From NCBI GenBank assembly GCA_029194675.1, contig JARFXP010000002.1, forward strand, positions 1,178,001-1,242,000: a DNA stretch of 64,000 nucleotides, in the 5' to 3' direction. A program made the position numbers and the translations under genes. Within the stretch, counting starts at the first letter, position 1; each line of letters begins with the position of its first letter. The notes under the pieces were generated by a model. It was not told the origin of the DNA. It searched no databases and worked only from the letters and a program-made list of their open reading frames with translations. This DNA is from Nitrospira sp. GTDB lineage: Bacteria; Nitrospirota; Nitrospiria; Nitrospirales; Nitrospiraceae. Of the stretch, positions 36,155 to 43,496 are shown one piece after another.

Positions 36155-37447
36155 TGCTGTCCAAGATCATGACGCAAAGAGCCGCGCTTGCGTGGGGGCG
36201 GGCATCGACAGCGGCCGTTCAAACGGCGCATCAAGCCACGCCCAGAGATCTCGATAGGTTAGCCGGTTAAAGCGGAGCAAGGCCGCGAGGTTCGAGAGAC
36301 TCCAGGGCCACGTGGACTTCAGCTGCAGAAACTTCAGCAGCAGCATCGCGATCAGGGCGATCCAGATTTGGACCTGCACCGCATTCTCACTCGTGCCCAC
36401 AAACGTCTTGATCTTCAGATGCTGTTTGATTGCCTTGAACAAGAGTTCGATCTGCCACCGCTCCCGATAGATGGCCGCAATGGTACTGGCGGCTAGATGC
36501 AGAAGGTTGGTCAGGAAGGTGAGCCGTCGGTGGTGCTGCTCATCCCAGATGATCACCTGCCGCAAAGGGACCGGGCACCGGTCGGCCGCATGCAGGCCGG
36601 TGAGGCGAATGATCTCATCGACCAACACCGGACCACGGGCGGGGACGGGACGCCGCTCCAGCACGTCATAGAGCATGTTGGTGCGTGGACGGGTGACAAA
36701 TCCCACCTCGCCGACCGTCCAGCGATGATACAGGGCATAGTCGAGGTACCCGCGATCGATCGCCACGATGGTGCCGGGGGCAAAGGTGAGCGGCTGGGCA
36801 ATCCGGACATCGTTGGTATCGCCATCGGTCACCAGGGCCCAGCAGGGCAAGCAGCCCTGATGATCCAGCTGCAGATGGAGCTTCACGGCGCCCTTGGTCC
36901 GCTGAAATCGAGCCCAATCGAACACGGTGGCACAGAGCTCAATAATCGTCGTGTCCAGAGTCCGGAGTGGATGCGTGAACCGGAACCGGCGGCGCGTCAG
37001 GGCCGCGACCGCCTGACATCGCGTGAGGATCTGATAGAAGACCGTCTCGTACAGTTGCCATGGGCGATGCGCATTGGCAGACGCGAGCGTCGAGCGGGTC
37101 GGCGTCCGTCGGACGCCCAAGTGGACCAACTTACCCAGCGCGGTGGCCAAGCCGCCGCAGATCTCCCGGAGCGAGTGCGCGCTGCCCATCTGACAAAAGA
37201 GCATGGCCACAAAATGGTCCCAGCAACTGAAGCCTTTGGCCGCTCGTTCAGCCTCATGGTGTCGCACCGCTCGTGCGAAGTCCGTGCGATCAATCAGGGC
37301 GAGAATTTGCGCAAAGCAACTGGCGACAGCTACCATACGGCACCTCCGGCTTGTGGGTGGCACGGCGCGGGTACGCCGTGAACGGATGTTGGTTGAACAA
37401 CCCATCCTACTCACAAGCCGGAGGCATGTTGAAAACTTATTTTGGAC
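36155..37447 (-). mobile_element. IS4-family insertion sequence
   Basis: An insertion element of about 1.3 kb containing one transposase gene. Imperfect terminal repeats of about 18 bases (consensus TGTCCAANATNA) lie at 36155-36172 and, inverted, at about 37430-37447. The transposase stop codon is inside the left end. Target-site duplications could not be identified. The element sits directly downstream of the stop codon and partial attC core of the cassette gene at 37492-38622. Confidence 0.7.
36167..37336 (-). CDS. IS4-family transposase
   Basis: A 389-residue DDE transposase. The first Asp is in 'RTLDTTIIEL', the second in 'VAIDRGYLDYALY', and the IS4 signature 'YRERWQIELLFKAIKQ' (Y-x2-R-x3-E-x6-K) gives the catalytic Glu. 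The N-terminal 'FSCWDHFVAMLFCQMGSAHSLREI' is typical of the IS4/DUF4372 group. ATG 37336 fits family starts; the frame is open to 37414. It appears intact and possibly active. Confidence 0.9.
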   Translation of the reverse strand: MVAVASCFAQILALIDRTDFARAVRHHEAERAAKGFSCWDHFVAMLFCQMGSAHSLREICGGLATALGKLVHLGVRRTPTRSTLASANAHRPWQLYETVFYQILTRCQAVAALTRRRFRFTHPLRTLDTTIIELCATVFDWARFQRTKGAVKLHLQLDHQGCLPCWALVTDGDTNDVRIAQPLTFAPGTIVAIDRGYLDYALYHRWTVGEVGFVTRPRTNMLYDVLERRPVPARGPVLVDEIIRLTGLHAADRCPVPLRQVIIWDEQHHRRLTFLTNLLHLAASTIAAIYRERWQIELLFKAIKQHLKIKTFVGTSENAVQVQIWIALIAMLLLKFLQLKSTWPWSLSNLAALLRFNRLTYRDLWAWLDAPFERPLSMPAPTQARLFAS

Positions 37448-37491
37448 AAGAGTGAGCCTGTCCCATTTTTCCGTTCCGATTGTGTGACGGG

Positions 37492-38622
37492 TTAGGCCGC
37501 AGACCGATAGACTTGCCGGATCCTCTGGTCGATCTGTTCTGTGTACTTCGACAAATACTCGTCGAGGGACTTTCGTTGTCTCCCCGAGAGCGAAGAATCA
37601 CCCTCTAGGGGCTGGAGGGCGGGCCACTCGAGCCGAGTGAAGTCGCGACCGGGGGGAATCTCGACATGTATGTGCGGAGGCGGGTGATCATTCGTGTGTA
37701 CAAGAACGCGTATACCAGCATGCTTCGGAAATGGCCTCAGGACGCCGACGCCACGTACGTCGAGAACAAGGAAAGTAGGCGCAGTAGAACGCGCTAACCC
37801 ACTGAAGAGAAACTCCGTAGGCACGGGTTTGGTGCGTGGCCGGGGACCTGTGATGGTCAATTTGGCCTTACCAATACCAATACTACTGGGGGTCAACTTA
37901 AGAACGGGCTCGGAGCACTTCATTCTATTGGTGGCGATGCGACACCAGTCTGTGAAGGCAGAGGGTGTGAGACATTTCGCGAAGTCTTGGTATCCGGGTC
38001 CTTGCGTCTGCATCCACTGCTTGACTTGATCACGAACTGTGGCTGGCTGGCGTCGCAGAGCCGTTCGAAACGCATGTGCATTGGATAAGGCCTCTTCAAT
38101 AGCCGTTGCGCCGCGATCGTGAAAGTAGTGACGGTATAGTTCGTCTTCGGAAATGAGTTCACCACGCGAGCAGGCTACTTCAGAGAGGAAGTGAAAGCGC
38201 TCGTGCTGCAGCAAGATCGCACTCGCAAGGTCGAGGAACTCTCTGGAAAGACCGCGTCCTGATGCGGACGCTAACATTGAGGCAACTGAAAGAATCCCGC
38301 TGGCGCGGAGGTAGATGCCCCACCCGTGAGCGTAGAAGTGGAAGGGTAGATAGCATGCCAGAACGTCGATCGCAGCCGGTAGGCCTTGCTGTGCCGCTGG
38401 AGTCTCTCCTTCAATAACAAGTATGCCATCTGCGGGAAACGAAGTGCCTTCGCCGGGCTCGATCCAGTCGGGTACGAGGTTCCGAGATATCGGTGGTAAG
38501 CCGGGCGGAAGTCCCTCCACATCGGCGTCGGTATCGGGGGGTGAGACAGATGTGGGTTGGGGCATCTGCCCCGAAGGCGGAAAGAGGGATTGGATAGCCT
38601 CGACGAGTTCGTGAGTAGCCAT
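37492..38622 (-). CDS. putative zinc metallopeptidase-like protein with C-terminal DUF4160-like domain
   Basis: A 376-residue protein. The middle part carries HERFH (an HExxH zinc motif) in 'ILLQHERFHFLSEVACSRGE', followed about 30 residues later by 'AIEEALSNAHAFR', whose Glu could be the third metal ligand. The C-terminal 80 residues include 'NDHPPPHIHVEIP', the signature of DUF4160. The two domains together in one chain are unusual. ATG 38622 lies 10 bases beyond an attC-like site, and the stop codon TAA at 37492 is inside a GCCTAAC core, so the gene is arranged like an integron cassette. Function unknown. Confidence 0.65.
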   Translation of the reverse strand: MATHELVEAIQSLFPPSGQMPQPTSVSPPDTDADVEGLPPGLPPISRNLVPDWIEPGEGTSFPADGILVIEGETPAAQQGLPAAIDVLACYLPFHFYAHGWGIYLRASGILSVASMLASASGRGLSREFLDLASAILLQHERFHFLSEVACSRGELISEDELYRHYFHDRGATAIEEALSNAHAFRTALRRQPATVRDQVKQWMQTQGPGYQDFAKCLTPSAFTDWCRIATNRMKCSEPVLKLTPSSIGIGKAKLTITGPRPRTKPVPTEFLFSGLARSTAPTFLVLDVRGVGVLRPFPKHAGIRVLVHTNDHPPPHIHVEIPPGRDFTRLEWPALQPLEGDSSLSGRQRKSLDEYLSKYTEQIDQRIRQVYRSAA

Positions 38623-38632
38623 GATTTCTGCG

Positions 38633-38705
38633 GCCTAATGTTCACGTTAACTGGAGGAGGGGGTGCGCAGCGTCCCCCGAGGTCCGGTTGAACGTGTTGT
38701 TGGGC
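38633..38705 (-). other. attC-like integron recombination site
   Basis: A 73-base imperfect palindrome. Read on the minus strand it starts with GCCCAAC (matches RYYYAAC) and ends with ATTAGGC (close to GTTRRRY); on the plus strand the core GTTGGGC is perfect. Inside, CACGTT pairs with AACGTG, a C is left unpaired on one arm, AAC pairs with GTT, and a G-run pairs with a C-run around the loop. Unpaired bases near the cores are typical of folded attC sites. It begins six bases after the stop of the HEPN-like ORF and ends ten bases before the next start. Confidence 0.7.
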
Positions 38706-38711
38706 ATCTTG

Positions 38712-38900
38712 CTACGCCCAAGCATTGTGTTTCTCGCACCAATCGTACAGGAACATTATTTGTTCTAGCTCATAGATGCCATGCTCTAATGGCCACGTGA
38801 CAAATCGTGCAGTTGTGCCAGTAAGGGCTGTAACGACTGCTTTGCTCGCTAGGAGTTCGTGCGCAATGAAGTTACGATGCTCGACAGCGCTTTCCGACAA
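38712..38900 (-). CDS. short HEPN-like protein or fragment
   Basis: A 62-residue frame ending next to the attC-like site. 'EHRNFIAHELL' contains R-x4-H (RNFIAH), the catalytic signature of HEPN-type RNases and related domains. The N terminus appears truncated compared with usual HEPN domains of 100 or more residues. It may be the C-terminal end of a cassette gene whose front was lost; no clear ribosome binding site is seen. Confidence 0.45.
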   Translation of the reverse strand: MSESAVEHRNFIAHELLASKAVVTALTGTTARFVTWPLEHGIYELEQIMFLYDWCEKHNAWA

Positions 38901-39246
38901 AGGGACGAAGCAAAAGATCGGGGTCAGACTTTGATGTCTTGACTATCTTGGGGAAACAGTCGCCACCACGCCCCTTGCCACCGCGATTTGCCTCACAACT
39001 CGTGGATCAACGTCTGGTGTGGCTTCCCTTGTTTCGTCGCCATCAGTCGCAACGCAACCAAACAGGCATGGTGACAGGCGGAAGGCGATCAAGTGCTTGG
39101 CCAGCCTGTGCCAGGCCGACCTACTCGACACATATGTCTCAGTTGTTCGTCTGAAAGCTCGGGTTTATCCGAGACGTCAATCCATGAATCGGGAATATGC
39201 TTCATGCTCATTGCCACCGACTTACGCGTGGCCTCCCACTTTCGTT
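38901..39246. other. intergenic stretch
   Basis: About 350 bases. It begins with the phrase CGGGGTCAGACTTTGATGT (38918-38936), of the kind found at ends of decayed transposons. Several overlapping frames exist but none is supported. Confidence 0.4.
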
Positions 39247-39573
39247 TCATGGTGAGAGACCCACCCAGCGGACTTGGCCTTTGACGAGCATCGGCAACAC
39301 GCTTTGTAGTTTCGGTACCAACAGTCGAAGGTCTTTTAAACGGTTGGTTGGAGCCTGTAGCACGACCATGGCTATGGTGAACTGCGAAAGGTTCTGCTGG
39401 AAGGAGAGATTCCGGTCAACGGTCACGAACACATCAAACTGTTCCTGAGCGAGTGTCAGCAGTTCACCGTTCTTGATGCCCGCCCATCCCGCTTGCGAGA
39501 CGGTCACAACCTCATGTCTCGTGATCTCCTTGGCAAACCGGCGGTCAACGCACTCGTCCAGTAGAATTCTCAC
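39247..39573 (-). CDS. DUF5615 PIN-like toxin (second module)
   Basis: A 108-residue protein beginning MRILLDECVDRRF, with PIN-like acidic residues in 'LLDECVD' and 'VFVTVDRNLSFQQN', and 'VSQAGWAGIKNGELL' between them. This is the DUF5615 layout. It overlaps the upstream DUF433 gene by four bases. Only the fold is shared with the module at 13849-14514; the sequences are quite different, so they are separate acquisitions rather than a recent duplication. Confidence 0.88.
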   Translation of the reverse strand: MRILLDECVDRRFAKEITRHEVVTVSQAGWAGIKNGELLTLAQEQFDVFVTVDRNLSFQQNLSQFTIAMVVLQAPTNRLKDLRLLVPKLQSVLPMLVKGQVRWVGLSP

Positions 39574-39791
39574 GAGGCGACGGGGAGCATCCGCGCTTTT
39601 GCTTCTTCCAGAAAGGCGATCACTTGCTCCCGCGTGACAGTGGGAAAACCTTCTAAGAAGTCGTCGATCGTCTCGCCGCCTTCCAGGTATTCAATGAGCG
39701 TTTGTACCGGCACGCGTGTCCCCGAGAATACTGGAGTACCGCCGAGCACTTCGGGTGATGTAGTGATGAGCGGGCGCTTGGGAGCCAACAT
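39570..39791 (-). CDS. DUF433-family antitoxin (second module)
   Basis: A 73-residue DUF433 protein: 'TSPEVLGGTPVFSGTRVPVQT' and 'LEGGETIDDFLEGFPTVTREQV' are the two hallmark blocks, followed by a short helical end. It is the first gene of a two-gene unit with the DUF5615 toxin and probably represses the operon. Confidence 0.9.
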   Translation of the reverse strand: MLAPKRPLITTSPEVLGGTPVFSGTRVPVQTLIEYLEGGETIDDFLEGFPTVTREQVIAFLEEAKARMLPVAS

Positions 39792-40251
39792 CGCTGTCTC
39801 CTTCGTTGTGTCCCGCGATTCTATGCCAGCCCTCTGAACAAAGCAATTTCAAGGAGACCTTGGAGCAACAATGGGCACTGTCCTCGCGCACCATGCCATA
39901 TGCATTTGCGCACCATACTCTCTCAACGCTGCCTGTATATCCAGGCCCGCGCGCGAAAGATCAAACGGACCCAAAGATGAATTGGGGTCACATCTTGTTC
40001 TGTGCATGACATTACTCAGTAGTCAGCAATTAAGACAACACCGATGCCAATGAAACCCGCATGGAATAAAGGTAATAAGAATCTTGTGTGGTCAAAATAT
40101 CCGTCTTCTGAGTAAGTTCAGCAAGGCGACAGAGGAACGTAACAAGATCCTACCTTCCCGTTTCGCAGTCCAACCAAACCTCCGGTCCCGATAAGAGAAT
40201 TTGGCCGCACACTCTACATCAAGAACAACCGCCTGCGGAATTCAGGATTCT
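39792..40251. other. intergenic stretch downstream of nuoN
   Basis: About 460 bases, no supported gene. It carries the phrase TTGGGGTCACATCTTGTTCTG near 39974-39994, again of mobile-element type. No clear terminator for the nuo operon is seen; the operon's 3' end lies at 40252. Confidence 0.4.
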
Positions 40252-41739
40252 TCATGGCCTCTGCACAACCACCATGACCAGGTTGCTGACAGAATCTCGG
40301 ATTAACTCCATCAGTGGCCCTGGATAGACTCCTAACAACAAAATTATCGAGGCGACGAGCCCCAGAGAGAAGACGGCGGTCCAACTTGCTGCCTCGGTCG
40401 ACTGCACGGCCCGCCCTTGAGGGATGGTGGCTGGTGTCGGCTCTTCGTCGAACAGCGTCACGATCAATCGAAGATAATAGTACAGGCTGATGACGCTGTT
40501 CCCAATCAGCGTCATCACGAGCCACCAAAGGCCGGCGTCAACACCGGCTGCAATCGCATAAAACTTCCCGATGAATCCCGCCGTCACCGGGATACCGGCC
40601 AGGGACAACAAGCTCAGTGTTAACATGGCGGCCAGCCAGGGACGAGCCCAAAACAATCCGCGATAATCCTCGAAACGTTCTGCGTCCCCTCGTTCGCTTG
40701 AGTACACCGTCACCACACCGAAGGCACCTAACGTCATGACACAATAGACGACCACATAGAAGGTGACGGCTTCAGCGGCTGCAGAGCCACCGGCCAGCAG
40801 AGCCACGAGCAGATACCCGAAGTGTGCAATCGAGGAATAGGCCAAGAGCCGTTTGACATTCTGTTGGAACAGCGCGAGTACATTCCCCGTGACCATCGAA
40901 GAAACGGCGAGAAGGCCGAACAGATGTGCAAGGGTGTCGATTTCCAAAGCCCCCACATCGGTTGCAAAGCGAAGCAGCAGCGCCATGACCGCTCCCTTGG
41001 ACACCGTCGCAATGTAAGCCGTAATGGGAGTCGGGGCTCCCTGGTAGACATCCGGAATCCACATATGAAACGGCGCCAGCCCGAGCTTTAATGCGATACC
41101 GACAAGGACCAGCACAAAGCCTCCCAGCCAGAGTCCTGGAACTGTTTGCGACATTTCCACCACCCTACCCACCCCGCGAAACGTCATGGAGCCGCTTTCG
41201 AAATAGAGAAGGGCCATGCCGAACAGCAGGAAGGCTGAAGCGGATATGGAGAGCAGAAGGTATTTCACAGCTGCTTCGAGTGGGCGGCGCCTGGTCCGTA
41301 AATACCCGATCAAACTGCACAGGGACACACCGAGCAGTTCGAGCCCGAGAAAAAAGGACACCAAGTGCGCAGAAGCTGTCAGCACCAGTCCGCCGAAGGT
41401 GGCGAGTAAGAGGAGCAGGTAGTATTCTTCCACTCCTTCCTGCTCAATGAAATGAAGCTTCAAATATCGGTACGACAGTGAGATGACGACCATCGTCGCG
41501 CTCAGCAAGAGTCCCATGTAGAACAAGGCATACTCATCCACGATCAGCAACGCCGTCACGGCTCGCGGTGTCGAGGTCGACGCCCAGGGCAGAGTGGCAA
41601 GGGTGAGCAGACACGACACGAACGATAAGAGGGCGATCGTCGCATGGTGTCGTCTGACGGCGAGTACGAGCATCGTCACAATGGAGAAAGCACCGAGATC
41701 GAGAATGGGTGAAAGGGCGATGAAATCTTGTAGCGTCAC
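40252..41739 (-). CDS. nuoN: NADH-quinone oxidoreductase subunit N
   Basis: A 495-residue antiporter-like membrane subunit of complex I with about 14 spans. The key glutamate is in 'FFLGLELLGVSLCSLIGYL', and the pump lysines lie in 'GIALKLGLAPFHMW' and 'TVSKGAVMALLLRF'. It is one of three proton-pumping subunits. GTG 41739 is taken as the start because it overlaps the nuoM stop by four bases (GTGA); the longer frame to 41892 runs deep into nuoM. It is the last gene of the nuo operon. Confidence 0.95.
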   Translation of the reverse strand: MTLQDFIALSPILDLGAFSIVTMLVLAVRRHHATIALLSFVSCLLTLATLPWASTSTPRAVTALLIVDEYALFYMGLLLSATMVVISLSYRYLKLHFIEQEGVEEYYLLLLLATFGGLVLTASAHLVSFFLGLELLGVSLCSLIGYLRTRRRPLEAAVKYLLLSISASAFLLFGMALLYFESGSMTFRGVGRVVEMSQTVPGLWLGGFVLVLVGIALKLGLAPFHMWIPDVYQGAPTPITAYIATVSKGAVMALLLRFATDVGALEIDTLAHLFGLLAVSSMVTGNVLALFQQNVKRLLAYSSIAHFGYLLVALLAGGSAAAEAVTFYVVVYCVMTLGAFGVVTVYSSERGDAERFEDYRGLFWARPWLAAMLTLSLLSLAGIPVTAGFIGKFYAIAAGVDAGLWWLVMTLIGNSVISLYYYLRLIVTLFDEEPTPATIPQGRAVQSTEAASWTAVFSLGLVASIILLLGVYPGPLMELIRDSVSNLVMVVVQRP

Positions 41740-43289
41740 GGTGCACTCACGTGAGAGGTGACGATGTTGGACGAGGGCAAGAATTTCGATGGTGGGTGAG
41801 TCAGATTGGATGATGGCGGCGCCGGCTGTACGAGCGTTTGCATAACCGGCATCGTGGTGGTCAACAGAGGCCTCGGATAGAGTCCAAGCCATACTTGTAG
41901 TGCTGCAATGAGCAGCAATGTTCCAAACGCGATATTCGATAGGTCCGGTTCAATATGGGTTTCCCGTTGCCGGCCAAAGAATGTGCGTTGCATCATGGCA
42001 AGGGAATAAATTGCGGCCATGACCATGCCGATCGATGCCAGGATGGTCAAGAATGGCTGGGAAGCAAAGGATCCGAACAGAACGAGAAATTCGCCGATAA
42101 AATTTGCCAAGCCCGGCAGGCCGAGAGAAGCAAGCGCAAAGAACAGCGCCATCGCCGCTACCCGTGGAATCGCTCCCCACAATCCCCCCATCTGTCGCAT
42201 GTCCCTCGTATGGAGACGCTCTTGCAGCGCGCCTGCCAACATGAAGAGAGCGCCGGTGCTCAGCCCATGTGCCACCAATTGCATCACCGCTCCTTGCAGC
42301 GCCAATTCCGCCCCTGCGAAGGCGCCGAGCAGGAAGAAACCCATGTGGCTGATGCTGCTGTAGGCCACCAGTCGTTTGATATCCGTTTGGGCACAGGCCA
42401 ACACAGCCCCGTAGAGAATGCCGATCGCGCCGAATCCCATTGCAATGGGGGCGAACTCATTGATCGCGTCTGGAAACAACGGGATCGTGAAACGGAGCAA
42501 TCCATAGGCGCCGGTTTTCGCTAACAGCCCGGCGAGAATGACACTCGCGCCGGTGGGAGCTTCTGTGTATGTGTCAGGCAGCCACGGATGAAAGGGCGGA
42601 GCCGGCAGCTTCACCGCGAAGCCGATGAAGAAAGCCAGCATCAGCCACCAGCCCATCTCGTTTTTCAGCGCCAGTCCCATCAGATCGGCATAGTCGAAAC
42701 TGGGTCTTCCAGTCACATTTTGATGCAGTACCGCCAGGGCGATGATCGCGACGAGGAGGAGCAGGCTACCCGCCTGAGTAAACAAGAAGAACTTGAACGA
42801 GGCGTGCCGGCGCTGCTCATGTCCCCAGATGGCGATCAGGAGATACATGGGTACCAGCATAACTTCCCAGAGGACAAAAAATAGAAACAGATCGATCGCT
42901 AGGAAAACCCCGATGACCCCGCCCAGGACCAGTAGTACGTTACAGTGAAAGAATCCGACCCGAACTTGGATTTCTGTCCAAGAAGCGACGATAGCGATGA
43001 GACCGAGGAAGGCCGTCAAGAGGATGAGCACCAAACTGAGACCATCGAGACCGAGATGCAGACTGATGCCCCACAGGGGAATCCAACTGGTTTGACTTTC
43101 CAAGAGCCATGAACCGTGGCCTGAGTCCTGGAACCGGTAGTCTTGGCTCCATAGCAGAAGGGCCAGGAAAAGATCGATGGACAAGGCACCGATTGCGATC
43201 CAGCGAGCGGCGTGGCGGGACCACTGCTGCACCATCCACGCAAGTGGCGCGGCCAGTAGAGGAATGAGTATGAGCAGCCAGAGGACCAT
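41736..43289 (-). CDS. nuoM: NADH-quinone oxidoreductase subunit M
   Basis: A 517-residue antiporter-like subunit with about 14 membrane spans. The conserved glutamate is in 'FFVLWEVMLVPMYLLIAIW', and lysines lie in 'GFAVKLPAPPFHPWLPDTY' and 'GLLAKTGAYGLLRF'. ATG 43289 starts exactly at the first membrane helix; the frame extends to 43328. It is separated from nuoL by a palindromic repeat of about 120 bases, unlike the usual close packing. Confidence 0.95.
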   Translation of the reverse strand: MVLWLLILIPLLAAPLAWMVQQWSRHAARWIAIGALSIDLFLALLLWSQDYRFQDSGHGSWLLESQTSWIPLWGISLHLGLDGLSLVLILLTAFLGLIAIVASWTEIQVRVGFFHCNVLLVLGGVIGVFLAIDLFLFFVLWEVMLVPMYLLIAIWGHEQRRHASFKFFLFTQAGSLLLLVAIIALAVLHQNVTGRPSFDYADLMGLALKNEMGWWLMLAFFIGFAVKLPAPPFHPWLPDTYTEAPTGASVILAGLLAKTGAYGLLRFTIPLFPDAINEFAPIAMGFGAIGILYGAVLACAQTDIKRLVAYSSISHMGFFLLGAFAGAELALQGAVMQLVAHGLSTGALFMLAGALQERLHTRDMRQMGGLWGAIPRVAAMALFFALASLGLPGLANFIGEFLVLFGSFASQPFLTILASIGMVMAAIYSLAMMQRTFFGRQRETHIEPDLSNIAFGTLLLIAALQVWLGLYPRPLLTTTMPVMQTLVQPAPPSSNLTHPPSKFLPSSNIVTSHVSAP

Positions 43290-43374
43290 ACGATTTAGCA
43301 GGATGCTGAAACACTCAGTTGATGCCAAAAATATGACCGGAAGTTTCCGTTCGGAACTAACGTCGGAATAACTC

Positions 43375-43496
43375 CAGGATGCTCAAAAAGACCGTCCAGC
43401 AAGGCCGCAGCGAGCGAAGAGGCGAGGCGTACGCTGCGGTACGTTGAGCCTCTGAGCGATGCGAGAACGAAGCTGGCGGCCTTTTTCAGCATCCTG
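43375..43496. repeat. palindromic repeat element between nuoL and nuoM
   Basis: A 122-base element with inverted ends: the left begins CAGGATGCTCAAAAAGACCG and the right, read in reverse, begins CAGGATGCTGAAAAAGGCCG. The interior also forms internal pairs (GCGTACGCTGCGGTACG). It abuts the nuoL stop codon. The form suggests a MITE- or REPIN-like repeat. It may fold in the mRNA and adjust expression of nuoM and nuoN. Confidence 0.75.

Noticed and set aside
36497-37381. 294-residue plus-strand frame
   Set aside because: Antisense to the IS4 transposase.
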